Shown here: positions 26,806 through 36,094 of the stretch, piece by piece
How positions within the stretch are numbered: position 1 is the stretch's first letter
How the letters are laid out: every line of letters begins with the position of its first letter
NCBI GenBank assembly: GCA_947502835.1
Contig: CANNBJ010000001.1
Coordinates: 1-64,000 of the forward strand
Source of the DNA: Bdellovibrionales bacterium
Lineage (GTDB): Bacteria; Bdellovibrionota; UBA1018; CAIMNF01
DNA length: 64,000 bases
Direction: 5' to 3'
Position numbers and translations under genes: made by a program
The notes under the pieces: model-generated
The model's database searches: none
The model's input: only the letters and a program-made list of their open reading frames with translations
Told to the model about the DNA's origin: nothing

Positions 26806-27696
26806 GTGAAGCTGCATTTTCTTAAAAATGCGTTTTTGTGCGCATCTTTCATGGCAACGAATCCCGGTGTCATGCCGGCGTTCCTCGGGCCTCTTGTTGC
26901 GGTGAGGGCACACGCCGTTGAGCTTCAGGGAGATCCGAAGAAGGTGCCCGAGGAGCTCGTGGGTGTTGGCGTGAAAGAGCACTTGGGTGAGGTGGTTGAA
27001 CTCAATGCCATCGAAGTGATCGATTCGCTTGCGGGCGAAAAAAAGCCCCTTTCCGCATATTTTCAATCCGGCAAACCGGTCCTCTTGAACTTGGTGTATT
27101 ACGAGTGCCCCATGCTTTGCACCATGGTCTTGAATGGAGTCAGCGAGGGCTTGAAGGGACTTGCGTGGTCGGTTGGCAAGGAATTCAACGTGGTCACGAT
27201 CAGCATCAATCCCAATGACACTCCCGCCATGGCCCGGGCGAAGAAGGAAAATTATCTCAAGGACTATGCAAAATCGGGTCACGATCTTGAAACGGCCAGG
27301 GCAGGCTGGAGCTTTCTCACGGCCGAGGAGAGCCAGGTCAGAAAGCTTGCCTCGCAGCTTGGCTTTGAGTATAAGTACGATGAAATCCAAAAGCAGTATG
27401 CGCATTCTGCGGTGACTTTTGTTCTGACCCCCACGGGCCTGATTTCGAGATATCTTTACGGAATCACCTACGAACCCAAGAACCTGAAGCTTGCGCTGCT
27501 TGAGGCGTCCCGAGGCAAGATCGGGAGTGTTTTTGATCGCTTGTTGATGTTTTGTTATCACTACGAACCGCTGGCGAGGGGATATTCTCTCCAGGCGATG
27601 AAGGTGATGCAGCTAGGGGCCATGTTCAGCATGGTCTTGATGGGCGGATACATGATGGTGTTCTGGACCCGTCAAAGGAAAGGAAGAATGAAATGA
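26806..27696 (+). CDS. sco: SCO1/SenC-family copper chaperone for cytochrome oxidase
   Basis: The 296-aa protein has a signal/anchor-like N-terminus, a thioredoxin-like SCO domain with copper ligands Cys101 and Cys105 in YYECPMLCTMVL and His200 in KQYAHSAVTFVLT, and a C-terminal membrane helix (MQLGAMFSMVLMGGYMMVFW). It should deliver copper to the CuA site of CoxB. The GTG start at 26806 has GAGGAAGG 3-4 nt upstream. It overlaps coxB by 4 nt (ATGA), so chaperone and target are coupled. Confidence 0.93.
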   Translation: MKLHFLKNAFLCASFMATNPGVMPAFLGPLVAVRAHAVELQGDPKKVPEELVGVGVKEHLGEVVELNAIEVIDSLAGEKKPLSAYFQSGKPVLLNLVYYECPMLCTMVLNGVSEGLKGLAWSVGKEFNVVTISINPNDTPAMARAKKENYLKDYAKSGHDLETARAGWSFLTAEESQVRKLASQLGFEYKYDEIQKQYAHSAVTFVLTPTGLISRYLYGITYEPKNLKLALLEASRGKIGSVFDRLLMFCYHYEPLARGYSLQAMKVMQLGAMFSMVLMGGYMMVFWTRQRKGRMK

Positions 27697-28775
27697 CAAA
27701 GCTGATGCTTTGCTTGCTGGCGATGATTCAAACGGCCCATGCGGCCACGATCCCTGTGGCAGCAACCGATCTTGCCAATGATTGGGACGGGATCTATTGG
27801 TTCCTTGTCTACCTGAGCCTGGTGTTTTTCGTCGGTATTGTGGGCGCGATGATTTACTTCGTGGTCAAGTACCGGAAGGAAGTCAACAAGAAGCCAAAAT
27901 ACATCCACGGCCACACGGGTCTTGAGATTGTTTGGACCGTTGTTCCCACGATCCTCCTGTTCGTTTGTTTCGGATGGGGCTGGTCTGTGTATCGTGACAT
28001 GGTTCACGGTCCTGCCGATGCAATGGAAGTCCGCGTGATCGGAAAGCAATGGCTTTGGCAATTTGTTTACAAAAACGGTACAACGATGGTTGGTGATCTC
28101 TTTGTTCCTGTGAATCGTCCGGTGAAGCTCATCATGTCATCCGAAGATGTCCTTCATGCATTTTTCATCCCGAACTTCCGCGTAAAGTCCGATGTCGTGC
28201 CCGGCATGTACACCTCGGTCTGGTTTGAGGCGAAGGTTCCCGGAATCCATCAAGTGTATTGCACCGAGTATTGCGGGACATCCCATTCAGGAATGCTGGC
28301 GCGGGTGGTGGTGCTGACAAACGATCAGTGGAAGGACTGGCTTGGCGGCAAGAAAATCGATGTGGATCAGCTTCCAGCGGATCCGACCTTTCCAGGGTAC
28401 AGAGCGAATCGTCTGGGTGAGGGGATGCCGGCGGCGCAGGCATCCGGCCAGGCAGGTGGTCAGCTCAGCCTCGCTGACAAAGGAAAAGCCTTGGTTTCTG
28501 CGAAGGGATGCATTGCGTGTCACTCCTCGGATGGAACCAAGCTGGTAGGCCCGAGCTACAAAGGAATCTACGGAATGGAAGAAAAGGTTCTCGACAACTC
28601 TGCAGGAGGCAAGTTGATCACAGTGAAGATCGATGACAATTACCTCCGTGAGTCGATTGAGAATCCCACCGCGAAAGTGGTGGAAGGGTATCCTCCGTCC
28701 ATGCCGCCCTACAAGGGCCTCGTGAACGAGGAAGAGATCGCAGCGATCATTGAATATATCAAGAGCTTGAAATAA
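27693..28775 (+). CDS. coxB: caa3 cytochrome c oxidase subunit II with fused cytochrome c
   Basis: The 360-aa protein has two N-terminal helices and a cupredoxin domain. CuA ligands are His155 (VLHAFFIP), Cys190, Glu192, Cys194, His198 and Met201 ([14 protein letters not shown]). A linker rich in Ala/Gly/Gln leads to a cytochrome c domain with CIACH at 273-277, as in caa3-type enzymes. Electrons from ActE, CoxD or another cytochrome would enter here. ATG 27693 overlaps the sco stop. Confidence 0.96.
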   Translation: MTKLMLCLLAMIQTAHAATIPVAATDLANDWDGIYWFLVYLSLVFFVGIVGAMIYFVVKYRKEVNKKPKYIHGHTGLEIVWTVVPTILLFVCFGWGWSVYRDMVHGPADAMEVRVIGKQWLWQFVYKNGTTMVGDLFVPVNRPVKLIMSSEDVLHAFFIPNFRVKSDVVPGMYTSVWFEAKVPGIHQVYCTEYCGTSHSGMLARVVVLTNDQWKDWLGGKKIDVDQLPADPTFPGYRANRLGEGMPAAQASGQAGGQLSLADKGKALVSAKGCIACHSSDGTKLVGPSYKGIYGMEEKVLDNSAGGKLITVKIDDNYLRESIENPTAKVVEGYPPSMPPYKGLVNEEEIAAIIEYIKSLK

Positions 28776-28788
28776 GGAGAACGGGATC

Positions 28789-30414
28789 ATGGCAAATTCA
28801 TCGACGGCACATGGTGATAACTACCTCAACCACTCGCATGGTTTGAAGTCATGGCTATTTACCCTCGATCACAAGCGAATCGGTCTGATGTACCTCTTCG
28901 TGATCTTGGCGATGTTCCTGATGGGCGGGGTCTTTGCCCTTCTGGTTCGGTGGGAGTTGTTCGCGCCGGGGATGCAGTTTTTCTCCTCGCCCAACACCTA
29001 CAACCAAGCCTTCACCTATCATGGTGCTATCATGGTGTTCATGGTGGTGATTCCCCTGATTCCGGCTGCAATCGGGAACTTCGTTCTTCCGATGCAGATC
29101 GGGGCCAAAGACGTCGCCTTTCCGCGGTGGAACCTGGTTTCCTATTACGTCTACCTCTTTGGTCTGATTGTGGCTGCAAGTACCCTGTTCATCAACAAGG
29201 TCGACACGGGCTGGACCTTCTACGCGCCATACTCGATCCGCACCGGGACAAGCGCCACTTTGGTGCTTCTTGGTGCCTTCATTATGGGGTTCTCCTCGAT
29301 CCTCACCGGGCTGAACTTCATCGTATCGATTCACAAGCTTCGCGCGCCGGGCCTCACTTGGGACCGCTTGCCCCTGTTCCTTTGGGCGCTCTACGCGACC
29401 TCCATCGTGCAGGTGCTTGCAACGCCCGTATTGGCGATCACTCTTCTGCTGTTGATCCTGGAACGGACCATCGGAATCGGGATTTTTGATCCGAAGCTCG
29501 GCGGGGATCCGGTATTGTTCCAGCACTTCTTTTGGTTTTACTCGCACCCTGCCGTTTACATCATGGTTCTTCCTGCGATGGGCGTGATCTCGGACATCAT
29601 CCCGACATTCTCGCGGAAACCGATCTTCGGCTACAAGGCGATTGCAGCTGCGACCTTCGGAATCGCGCTTGTTGCGTTTGTGGTTTGGGGACACCACATG
29701 TTCGTGAGCGGACAGTCCGAGTTTGCGAACTTCGTGTTCTCGTTCCTCACCATGCTGGTAGCCGTGCCCACAGGGGTGAAGGTGTTCAGTTGGCTTGCGA
29801 CCATGTACAAAGGGTCGCTCCGGATGGATACCCCGATGCTGTACGCGTTCGGATTCTTGTTTGTGTTCACCATCGGTGGACTCACCGGGGTTTTCCTTGC
29901 AGTGGTTTCTGTGGATGTTCACCTGACCGCGACCTACTTCGTAGTGGCACATTTCCATTACGTGATGGTGGGAGGAACCTTGCTTGCGTTCCTTGCAGGT
30001 CTCCATTACTGGTTCCCGAAGTTCTGTGGGAAGATGTACAACGAGGGAACCTCGAAAGTCGCAGCATGGCTGATCATGGTTGGTTTCAACGTGACTTTCT
30101 TCCCCCAGTTCATTCTCGGGGTCCTCGGGATGCCTCGCCGGTATGCCGATTATCTTCCGCAGTTTGAACAGTTGAACCGGATTTCGACCATCGGGTCATG
30201 GTTTTTGGGTGTGGGCTTCGTGATTGTTGCCTGGAACCTTGCCAAGGCGCTTAAGTACGGCGAAAAATCAGGTCCAAATCCATGGGGAGCACTTACGCTT
30301 GAGTGGCAGACCCCTTCACCGCCTCCGCACGAGAATTTCCTGAAGGAGCCCGTGGTGACCGAGGGGCCTTACGAATATCGTGGTGAAAAAGCATTGATGG
30401 GCTCTAACGCCTAA
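28789..30414 (+). CDS. coxA: caa3 cytochrome c oxidase subunit I (A2 type)
   Basis: The 541-aa subunit carries haem a, haem a3 and CuB. The helix VI motif reads [12 protein letters not shown] (residues 248-259): the usual Glu of the D-channel (GHPEVY) is replaced by the Tyr-Ser pair, which marks A2-family oxidases such as that of Rhodothermus. His253 and Tyr257 give the cross-linked pair, GHHMFVSG the other CuB ligands, and [11 protein letters not shown] the haem ligands. The gene sits between coxB and coxC with normal short gaps. Confidence 0.97.
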   Translation: MANSSTAHGDNYLNHSHGLKSWLFTLDHKRIGLMYLFVILAMFLMGGVFALLVRWELFAPGMQFFSSPNTYNQAFTYHGAIMVFMVVIPLIPAAIGNFVLPMQIGAKDVAFPRWNLVSYYVYLFGLIVAASTLFINKVDTGWTFYAPYSIRTGTSATLVLLGAFIMGFSSILTGLNFIVSIHKLRAPGLTWDRLPLFLWALYATSIVQVLATPVLAITLLLLILERTIGIGIFDPKLGGDPVLFQHFFWFYSHPAVYIMVLPAMGVISDIIPTFSRKPIFGYKAIAAATFGIALVAFVVWGHHMFVSGQSEFANFVFSFLTMLVAVPTGVKVFSWLATMYKGSLRMDTPMLYAFGFLFVFTIGGLTGVFLAVVSVDVHLTATYFVVAHFHYVMVGGTLLAFLAGLHYWFPKFCGKMYNEGTSKVAAWLIMVGFNVTFFPQFILGVLGMPRRYADYLPQFEQLNRISTIGSWFLGVGFVIVAWNLAKALKYGEKSGPNPWGALTLEWQTPSPPPHENFLKEPVVTEGPYEYRGEKALMGSNA

Positions 30415-30429
30415 GAAAGGAATCGGATC

Positions 30430-31095
30430 ATGGCACACGGAACTGGCGCAGTTTCTCATTTGGAACGGCATCACGCTCATCACTTCAAGAACGGGCATGA
30501 GGAGTTCGAAGCATGCAAGCAGGGCATGTGGATCTTTCTCGTGACAGAAGTCTTGTTCTTCTCGGGAATGTTCGTGGCGTATGCCGTCCTTCGGGTGTTT
30601 TATCCTGACATGATGCACGATGTGCATCATCATAAAATCCTGGACTGGAGAATGGGTGCACTCAACACAGTGGTGCTGATCACAAGTTCTTGGACAATGG
30701 CCCGCGCGGTAAGCTCTTCCCAGCGGGGTGAGCACAAGAACACGGTTGGTTTCTTGTGGGCGACCCTTCTCTTGGCAGGGGTATTCCTCGTAGTGAAGTA
30801 CTTCGAGTATTCGCATAAGATCCATGAGCATATCCTGCCGGGAGCCCAGTATGCGTATGAAGGGTTGACGACGGCAAAAGTGCCGATCTTCATGTCGGTC
30901 TACTTCGTAATGACCGGGATCCACGGCCTGCACGTCGTGATCGGGATGGGGATCATCTATTACCTGATCCGCAGGGCGAATCGCAACGAATTCGGTCCGA
31001 AGTATTTTACCCCGGTCGAAATCACAGGTTTGTATTGGCACTTTGTCGACCTTGTGTGGATTTACCTGTTTCCACTTTTGTACCTGGTGGGCTGA
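30430..31095 (+). CDS. coxC: Cytochrome c oxidase subunit III
   Basis: The 221-aa protein has about five membrane helices (the first two of the seven-helix form are absent, as is usual in caa3 enzymes). Family landmarks are MWIFLVTEVLFFSGMFVAY, the His-rich loop DMMHDVHHHKILDW, the TGIHGLHVVIGMGIIY helix and the final YWHFVDLVWIYLFPLLYL. Glu36 of TEVLFF matches the conserved acid near the proton-entry side. It helps keep the oxidase stable during turnover. Confidence 0.95.
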   Translation: MAHGTGAVSHLERHHAHHFKNGHEEFEACKQGMWIFLVTEVLFFSGMFVAYAVLRVFYPDMMHDVHHHKILDWRMGALNTVVLITSSWTMARAVSSSQRGEHKNTVGFLWATLLLAGVFLVVKYFEYSHKIHEHILPGAQYAYEGLTTAKVPIFMSVYFVMTGIHGLHVVIGMGIIYYLIRRANRNEFGPKYFTPVEITGLYWHFVDLVWIYLFPLLYLVG

Positions 31096-31110
31096 GGAGA
31101 GGAGAAACAA

Positions 31111-31914
31111 ATGTCAGATCATCATTCCGAACATCATTCCGATCAACAACACCACGTTCTTTCGAACTCGATGGCCGCCAGGATTTTTGGCGCCCTTCTG
31201 GTCCTCACCGTAGTCACGGTGTGGGTTGCCCAGTTTGACCTCGGTGCGTGGAACTTCACGGTGGCAATGCTGGTGGCTTCCGTGAAGGCGACTTTAGTGT
31301 GCCTGTTTTTCATGGGTCTCAAGTATGACCATAAGGAAAATACGGTGATTTTCTCCACCTCCTTCATCTTCATGACAATTTTCATGATCTTGACCTTCGG
31401 CGATCTGCTGACCCGAGGTGATGTTTACGTGAAAGACATGAAGAAGATCATTCCGGATGGAGCAGTGGCTGCTCAGACCAAGTCCAAATACGAGTCTCCC
31501 TGGCTCTCGAATGCGGAACTCGTTTCGCATGGAAAAGAGCTTTTTGCGGCTCAATGTGTCACCTGTCATGGAGCAGGTGGTGCCGGGAACGGTGTGGCTG
31601 CTGCGGGACTCAATCCGAAGCCCCGGAATTTCACTGTGGGAGAGGGCTGGAAAAACGGGCGCAAGGCAAGCGCGATTTTCGGTACCTTGACCAAGGGCCT
31701 CAATTCCATGCCGGCGTTCGCATCCCTGCCCCCTGATGATCGTTGGGCACTGTCTCATTACGTGCGGACGCTCGGTCCCCATGAATCTGAGAAAGACTCA
31801 GCCGATGATCTCAAGAAAGCCGGGATCGATGCATCCGGCAGTGGTGGAGGTTCGTCCGGTGAAAAACAGATTCCGGTGGATGCTGCCATCGAATTCATGA
31901 GCGTTTCCGGATAA
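31111..31914 (+). CDS. coxD: caa3 oxidase subunit IV fused to a cytochrome c domain
   Basis: The 267-aa product joins two modules. Residues 1-100 are a prokaryotic COX4 subunit: a His-rich N-terminus (HHSEHHSDQQHH) and three membrane helices with the VKATLVCLFFMGLKYDH signature. Residues 135-230 are a class I cytochrome c with CVTCH at 149-153 and a likely Met ligand in GLNSMPAFASLP. The tail is Gly/Ser-rich. Subunit IV is normally only about 100 aa, so this fusion adds a second haem c to the oxidase besides the one on CoxB. A terminator follows 22 nt later. Confidence 0.9.
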   Translation: MSDHHSEHHSDQQHHVLSNSMAARIFGALLVLTVVTVWVAQFDLGAWNFTVAMLVASVKATLVCLFFMGLKYDHKENTVIFSTSFIFMTIFMILTFGDLLTRGDVYVKDMKKIIPDGAVAAQTKSKYESPWLSNAELVSHGKELFAAQCVTCHGAGGAGNGVAAAGLNPKPRNFTVGEGWKNGRKASAIFGTLTKGLNSMPAFASLPPDDRWALSHYVRTLGPHESEKDSADDLKKAGIDASGSGGGSSGEKQIPVDAAIEFMSVSG

Positions 31915-31936
31915 AGAATCACGAAGAACCGGTTTC

Positions 31937-31967
31937 AAGGGAAGCCCATTCCGGGCTTCCCTTTTTT
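31937..31967 (+). terminator. Terminator of the sco-coxBACD operon
   Basis: GGGAAGCCC (31939-31947) pairs with GGGCTTCCC (31953-31961) around a 5-nt loop, and TTTTTT follows. AA before the stem would allow weak function on the other strand for gpmA as well. Confidence 0.92.
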
Positions 31968-31970
31968 ATT

Positions 31971-32651
31971 TCAAAGGTATTGATCGGAAACAGGGACAAG
32001 GTTCGAGTCGAGCTCGAAGAGCCATGGAGATGCGGTTGGGATATTCAACTCGAGAACTTCCTCGGGGGACATGTTTTTCAAATGCTTCACAAGGCCGCGG
32101 AGGCTGTTTCCGTGAGCGACGATGAGGATGTTCTCATCACGCTTCAGTCTCATTGCGATCTCATCGTTCCACAAGGGCATCACGCGCTCAATTGTGGTTC
32201 GCAAGGATTCTGCCAAGGGCAAAGGCGACACGCTCTGATAACGACGATCGTATTTGGGATTCATCTCAGAGGAAGCGTCCAGTAGAGGAGGAAGTGTGTC
32301 GTAGGATCGACGCCAGATTTTGACTTGTGCTTCGCCATACTGTTTGGCGGTTTCTTCCTTGTTCAAACCCTGAAGAGCTCCATAGTGACGTTCGTTCAAT
32401 CGCCAGGATCGGGAGACCGGGTACCAAAGTCGCTCCATCGCCTCAAGCGCAAAAAAATGGGTCTTGATCGCCCGCTTCAAGACCGAGGTATAGGTATGAT
32501 GAAACTCGATGCCGAGGTTCCGGAGTTTTTTTCCTGCAGAGACGGCTTCTTCAACGCCTTTCGTCGACAGATCCACATCCACCCAGCCCGTGAAGCGATT
32601 CTCGAGATTCCATTGGCTCTCGCCGTGTCGAAGAATGATCAGTTTTCCCAT
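31971..32651 (-). CDS. gpmA: 2,3-bisphosphoglycerate-dependent phosphoglycerate mutase
   Basis: The 226-aa cytosolic enzyme interconverts 3- and 2-phosphoglycerate in glycolysis. The phosphohistidine motif LRHGESQWN (His9) opens the protein, SWRLNERHYGALQGLNK is the substrate/GpmA motif, and the second His lies in IVAHGNSLRGLVKHL. The C-terminus LFELDSNLVPVSDQYL is shortened, as in many bacterial forms. It is transcribed leftward, divergent from feoA, and ends against the cox terminator. Confidence 0.96.
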   Translation of the reverse strand: MGKLIILRHGESQWNLENRFTGWVDVDLSTKGVEEAVSAGKKLRNLGIEFHHTYTSVLKRAIKTHFFALEAMERLWYPVSRSWRLNERHYGALQGLNKEETAKQYGEAQVKIWRRSYDTLPPLLDASSEMNPKYDRRYQSVSPLPLAESLRTTIERVMPLWNDEIAMRLKRDENILIVAHGNSLRGLVKHLKNMSPEEVLELNIPTASPWLFELDSNLVPVSDQYL

Positions 32652-32675
32652 AGGTGTCGGATCATAGCGGAAATC

Positions 32676-32720
32676 TTGACCCGCGAGAAGCCTTCCGTTA
32701 TAAAATGAGAATGATTCTCA
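32676..32720 (+). promoter_or_regulatory. feoAB promoter with overlapping Fur box
   Basis: TTGACC (32676-32681), a 17-bp spacer and TATAAA (32699-32704) form a near-ideal promoter. TGAGAATGATTCTCA at 32706-32720 is a perfect 7-1-7 palindrome that differs from the Fur consensus TGATAATnATTATCA at one symmetrical position per arm. It covers the expected transcription start near 32711, so iron-loaded Fur would block initiation. Confidence 0.82.
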
Positions 32721-32980
32721 ATAGCGAGCCCGCCGTAACGCTGGGTGCACTGCAACCCGGGGACAGCGCGGAAATCACCGGGTTCCGGGTTTCCGGGGAA
32801 CAGATGGATTTTCTGATCCGCCTGCAAGAGGTGGGGTTTATTGTCGGAGAGCGTGTGGAAATCATCGGGAGCGCCCCCCTTGGAAAGGATCCGATCAGCA
32901 TCCGCGTGAAGGATGCCGTGTACGCACTTCGCCGGAGTGATGCCGACCTGGTCTTGGTGAAGCGTTCGGGGAATTCGTGA
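32711..32980 (+). CDS. feoA: Ferrous iron transport accessory protein FeoA
   Basis: The 89-aa SH3-like protein shows the FeoA pattern: TLGALQPGDSAEITGF, LIRLQEVGFIVGERVEII and APLGKDPISIRVKDAVYALRRSDADLVLV. It assists FeoB at the cytoplasmic face. The predicted transcription start coincides with the ATG at 32711, inside the Fur box, so the mRNA would be leaderless; ATG 32705 lies before the expected +1. No other in-frame start would leave the domain whole. It overlaps feoB by four bases (GTGA). Confidence 0.87.
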   Translation: MILNSEPAVTLGALQPGDSAEITGFRVSGEQMDFLIRLQEVGFIVGERVEIIGSAPLGKDPISIRVKDAVYALRRSDADLVLVKRSGNS

Positions 32981-34833
32981 AAAAACGCATCGCCTTGGTG
33001 GGCACACCCAATGCCGGAAAAACCGCATTGTTCAATTCCTTGACCCGCTCACATCAGCGGGTGGCAAACTATTCCGGAGTTACGGTGGAGAGCGCGGAGG
33101 CGGATTTTGATCTCCCGGACGGGGAGATGCTCAGTCTCGTCGATCTTCCCGGGGCCTACAGTCTCAGGCCCTATACCGAGGAAGAGAATGTGTTGGCAGG
33201 GGCCCTGAAAAGCAGTGGATTTTCGGGGATGATCCTTGTGGTGGATGCAACCCAGCCCGAGAGGGCGATTCGATTTCTCCTGGAGGTTCTGGATTCGACC
33301 GATCTTCCAGCCGTGGTGGCACTCAATATGAGTGATCTGGCAACGAAGCGCGGGTTTGAGTTCGACCTGGTTCAAGCAGCGGCCATTCTCGGAGTGCCGG
33401 TGATTCCAACTGCGGCGATCCGGAAGCACGGGCTGTCCGGGTTGATCGGTGCCCTCGGGGTTGCGCTCAGGACACAACAGAGAAAGAAACAGGCCCTTCT
33501 GGGAGCCCCGGCTGAAGTTGAAACAGTGGAGCAGATTACGGGACGGATTCTCGAGTTTTACAAGCGTGCGGATGCGGTTCTGAAGAAGATCATGGTCCGG
33601 AAGGGACTCCCGGATGACCGGAGTCGCTCGATCGACCGGATCGTGCTTCATCCCGTGGCAGGCCCGTTGATCCTGATTCTCGTCCTGGGGCTGGTGTTTC
33701 AACTGATGTTCAATCTCGCACAGTGGCCCATGGATTTGATCGATTCTGGATTTTCGGCAATCCAGGGCCTGGTTTCGGAATCCCGTCTGCCTCCGGATTT
33801 CAAGAGTTTTCTCTCGGACGGAATCGTCGCGGGTGTGGGCGGAACGCTCGTGTTTCTTCCTCAGATCCTCATTTTGTATGCACTGATTCTCTTTTTGGAG
33901 GATTTCGGGTTCATGGCCCGCGCCGTATTCATGTTGGATCACCTGATGGGGAAGGTGGGCTTGCATGGTCGTTCCTTTCTGCCTTTGCTCTCGAGTTATG
34001 CGTGCAATGTGCCGGGGATCATGGGAGCAAGGACGATCGAGAGCAAAGCGGATCGCGTGATCACGACGCTGATCATTCCCCTGACGACATGTTCGGCGCG
34101 GATTCCGGTGTATGGACTTTTGATTTCCGCCTTCGTCCCGAATGTCCCCGTGCTTTTTGGATTGAAACTCCAGGGCTTGGTGATGCTCGGGCTGTATGCA
34201 ATCGGGATCCTTTCCGCGTTGCTCATGGGCGGAATCTTCAAGCGACTGCTGTTTCGGGGCCAGCGTCCGCCGCTTCTGATTGAGCTTCCTTCCTACAAAC
34301 GGCCCTCCTTGAGGAGTTTATTCCGGGGGCTTGTGTACCGGATCCAGCTTTTTCTGAAACGGGTGGGGACCGTGATTGTCTCGACCAGTGTTGTGATCTG
34401 GATTCTGCTCAGCTATCCGAAGTCCTCCGGTGGTGAAGGCGCCTTGGTTGACCAGTCCTATGCAGCACAGATCGGTCATTGGATCGAACCCGTTCTCAGG
34501 CCGATCGGGTTTGACTGGCGGATCTCCATGGCATTGATTCCGACCTTTGCCGCCCGCGAGGTGATGGTGGGAACCCTGTCCACCGTATATTCCTTGCAGG
34601 AAGGTGCTGCCGTTTCCGATTCCGGGAAGCTGAGTCTCCTGCTGAAGACCGAGTGGAGTCTTGCCACGGGGATGAGTTTGCTCGTATGGTTCATCTTCGC
34701 GCCGATGTGCGTTTCCACCCTGGCTGCGGCTCGCAGGGAGTTGAAGAGCACGCGCTACATGATCCTCATGATTTTCTATCTTTTTGCCCTCGCGTACGGA
34801 GGCTCTTTCCTTGCCTACCGCGCATTTCTTTGA
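32977..34833 (+). CDS. feoB: Ferrous iron transporter FeoB
   Basis: The 618-aa protein combines a cytosolic G domain with a membrane channel for Fe2+. G1 is GTPNAGKT (9-16), G3 DLPG (56-59) and G4 NMSD (117-120). The membrane part has the two Gate motifs around GVGGTLVFLPQILILYALILF and SYACNVPGIMGARTIESKADR. At 618 aa it is shorter than the E. coli protein (773), mainly in the spacer and C-terminal tail; there is no FeoC. The GTG start overlaps the feoA stop. Iron control through the upstream Fur box is expected. Confidence 0.95.
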   Translation: MKKRIALVGTPNAGKTALFNSLTRSHQRVANYSGVTVESAEADFDLPDGEMLSLVDLPGAYSLRPYTEEENVLAGALKSSGFSGMILVVDATQPERAIRFLLEVLDSTDLPAVVALNMSDLATKRGFEFDLVQAAAILGVPVIPTAAIRKHGLSGLIGALGVALRTQQRKKQALLGAPAEVETVEQITGRILEFYKRADAVLKKIMVRKGLPDDRSRSIDRIVLHPVAGPLILILVLGLVFQLMFNLAQWPMDLIDSGFSAIQGLVSESRLPPDFKSFLSDGIVAGVGGTLVFLPQILILYALILFLEDFGFMARAVFMLDHLMGKVGLHGRSFLPLLSSYACNVPGIMGARTIESKADRVITTLIIPLTTCSARIPVYGLLISAFVPNVPVLFGLKLQGLVMLGLYAIGILSALLMGGIFKRLLFRGQRPPLLIELPSYKRPSLRSLFRGLVYRIQLFLKRVGTVIVSTSVVIWILLSYPKSSGGEGALVDQSYAAQIGHWIEPVLRPIGFDWRISMALIPTFAAREVMVGTLSTVYSLQEGAAVSDSGKLSLLLKTEWSLATGMSLLVWFIFAPMCVSTLAAARRELKSTRYMILMIFYLFALAYGGSFLAYRAFL

Positions 34834-34939
34834 GCGGGGGGCGTCGGGCGCTTCTGGGCCGGAAATGCCATTCGTTTCAATGGATTAGCCTGGGGTTTTC
34901 GGCTTGAATTCGATTTCCAAATCAGGCAGAGTGTCCGCC

Positions 34940-36094
34940 ATGGGATACGAAATCAAAACCATCAATACCGTGCGTGAAAGAAAATTCAAGCCTGCTCCCC
35001 GTCCCACGATTTGGGCCGATGCGACCGAAAAGGATTGGAACAATTGGATCTGGCAGCAGCAAAAGCGCATCAAGACGATGGAGCAACTCGAGAAGGTGAT
35101 TCATCCCACTGCGGATGAGCGCGAAGCCTTCGCGCAGTCCCACGAAATGTTCAATATGGGGATTACCCCTTACTACGCGAGCCTCATGGATCCGAACGAT
35201 CCCAATTGCCCCATCCGGCTTCAGTCGGTGCCGGGAAAAGGGGAGCTCCATATCGCTCCTGAAGATCTCGAGGATCCACTCGCCGAAGAGAGGGACATGC
35301 CGGTGCCGGGAATCACGCATCGGTATCCGGATCGGGTTTTGTTTTACACCACCCACAACTGTGCCATGTACTGCCGCCATTGCACCCGGAAGCGGAAGGT
35401 GGCGGACCCGGACTCGGCCGCGTCTGCAAAAGCACTGGAAGACGGACTTGCGTACATTGAGCGCACCAAGTCCATCAGGGATGTCGTGATTTCAGGCGGA
35501 GATGCTCTCTCCAATTCCGACGACCGGATCGAATACATTCTGTCGAGGCTTCGTGCGATGGACCACGTCGAGGTGTTTCGGATCGGTACCCGGAACCTGG
35601 TGACTCTTCCCCAAAGGGTCACGGATGATTTTTGCAAGATGCTGAAGAAGTATCATCCTGTGTTCATCCATACCCATTTCAATCATCCCAAGGAGTGCAC
35701 GCAGGAGGCTTTTGATGCGTGTGCCAAGCTTGCGGATGCGGGATGTGTGATCAACAATCAGATGGTACTCCTGAAGGGCATCAATGATGATCCGAAGATT
35801 GTCATGGAGTTGAATCACAAGCTTCTCCAAATGAGAGTGCGTCCGTATTACATGTTCCAAGCAGATCTTTCCCAGGGAATCAGTCACTTCCGCACGCCGG
35901 TGGAGAAGGGGCTTGAGATCATCAAGGCACTCCGCGGTTGGACCTCGGGGATGGCCGTTCCACATTTTGTGATCGATGCTCCGGGCGGAGGAGGAAAAAT
36001 CCCCCTTCTTCCCAAGTACGTGATCAAGCACGAGGGCAAAGAGTGGACTCTTCGGAACTATCGAGACAAAGAGTATACCTATCTTGAACCCTAA
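34940..36094 (+). CDS. kamA: L-lysine 2,3-aminomutase (radical SAM, PLP)
   Basis: The 384-aa enzyme should convert lysine to beta-lysine. The radical-SAM cluster is Cys141, Cys145 and Cys148 (NCAMYCRHCTR) and the PLP Lys353 is in DAPGGGGKIP. Asp309 (QADLSQGISHFRT) and Asp346 (IDAPGG) match the two Asp that bind the lysine side chain; glutamate 2,3-aminomutases have Lys and Asn there, so lysine is the likely substrate. No beta-lysine acetyltransferase (AblB) follows, so the product's use is open. ATG 34940 is chosen; GTG 34931 and TTG 34904 are alternatives. Confidence 0.9.
   Translation: MGYEIKTINTVRERKFKPAPRPTIWADATEKDWNNWIWQQQKRIKTMEQLEKVIHPTADEREAFAQSHEMFNMGITPYYASLMDPNDPNCPIRLQSVPGKGELHIAPEDLEDPLAEERDMPVPGITHRYPDRVLFYTTHNCAMYCRHCTRKRKVADPDSAASAKALEDGLAYIERTKSIRDVVISGGDALSNSDDRIEYILSRLRAMDHVEVFRIGTRNLVTLPQRVTDDFCKMLKKYHPVFIHTHFNHPKECTQEAFDACAKLADAGCVINNQMVLLKGINDDPKIVMELNHKLLQMRVRPYYMFQADLSQGISHFRTPVEKGLEIIKALRGWTSGMAVPHFVIDAPGGGGKIPLLPKYVIKHEGKEWTLRNYRDKEYTYLEP

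Noticed and set aside
28855-30006. Long reverse frame opposite coxA
   Set aside because: His/Arg/Glu-rich composition typical of antisense to membrane genes; coxA is certain.
34940-36094. Glutamate 2,3-aminomutase
   Set aside because: The two substrate-binding Asp residues of lysine mutases are conserved.
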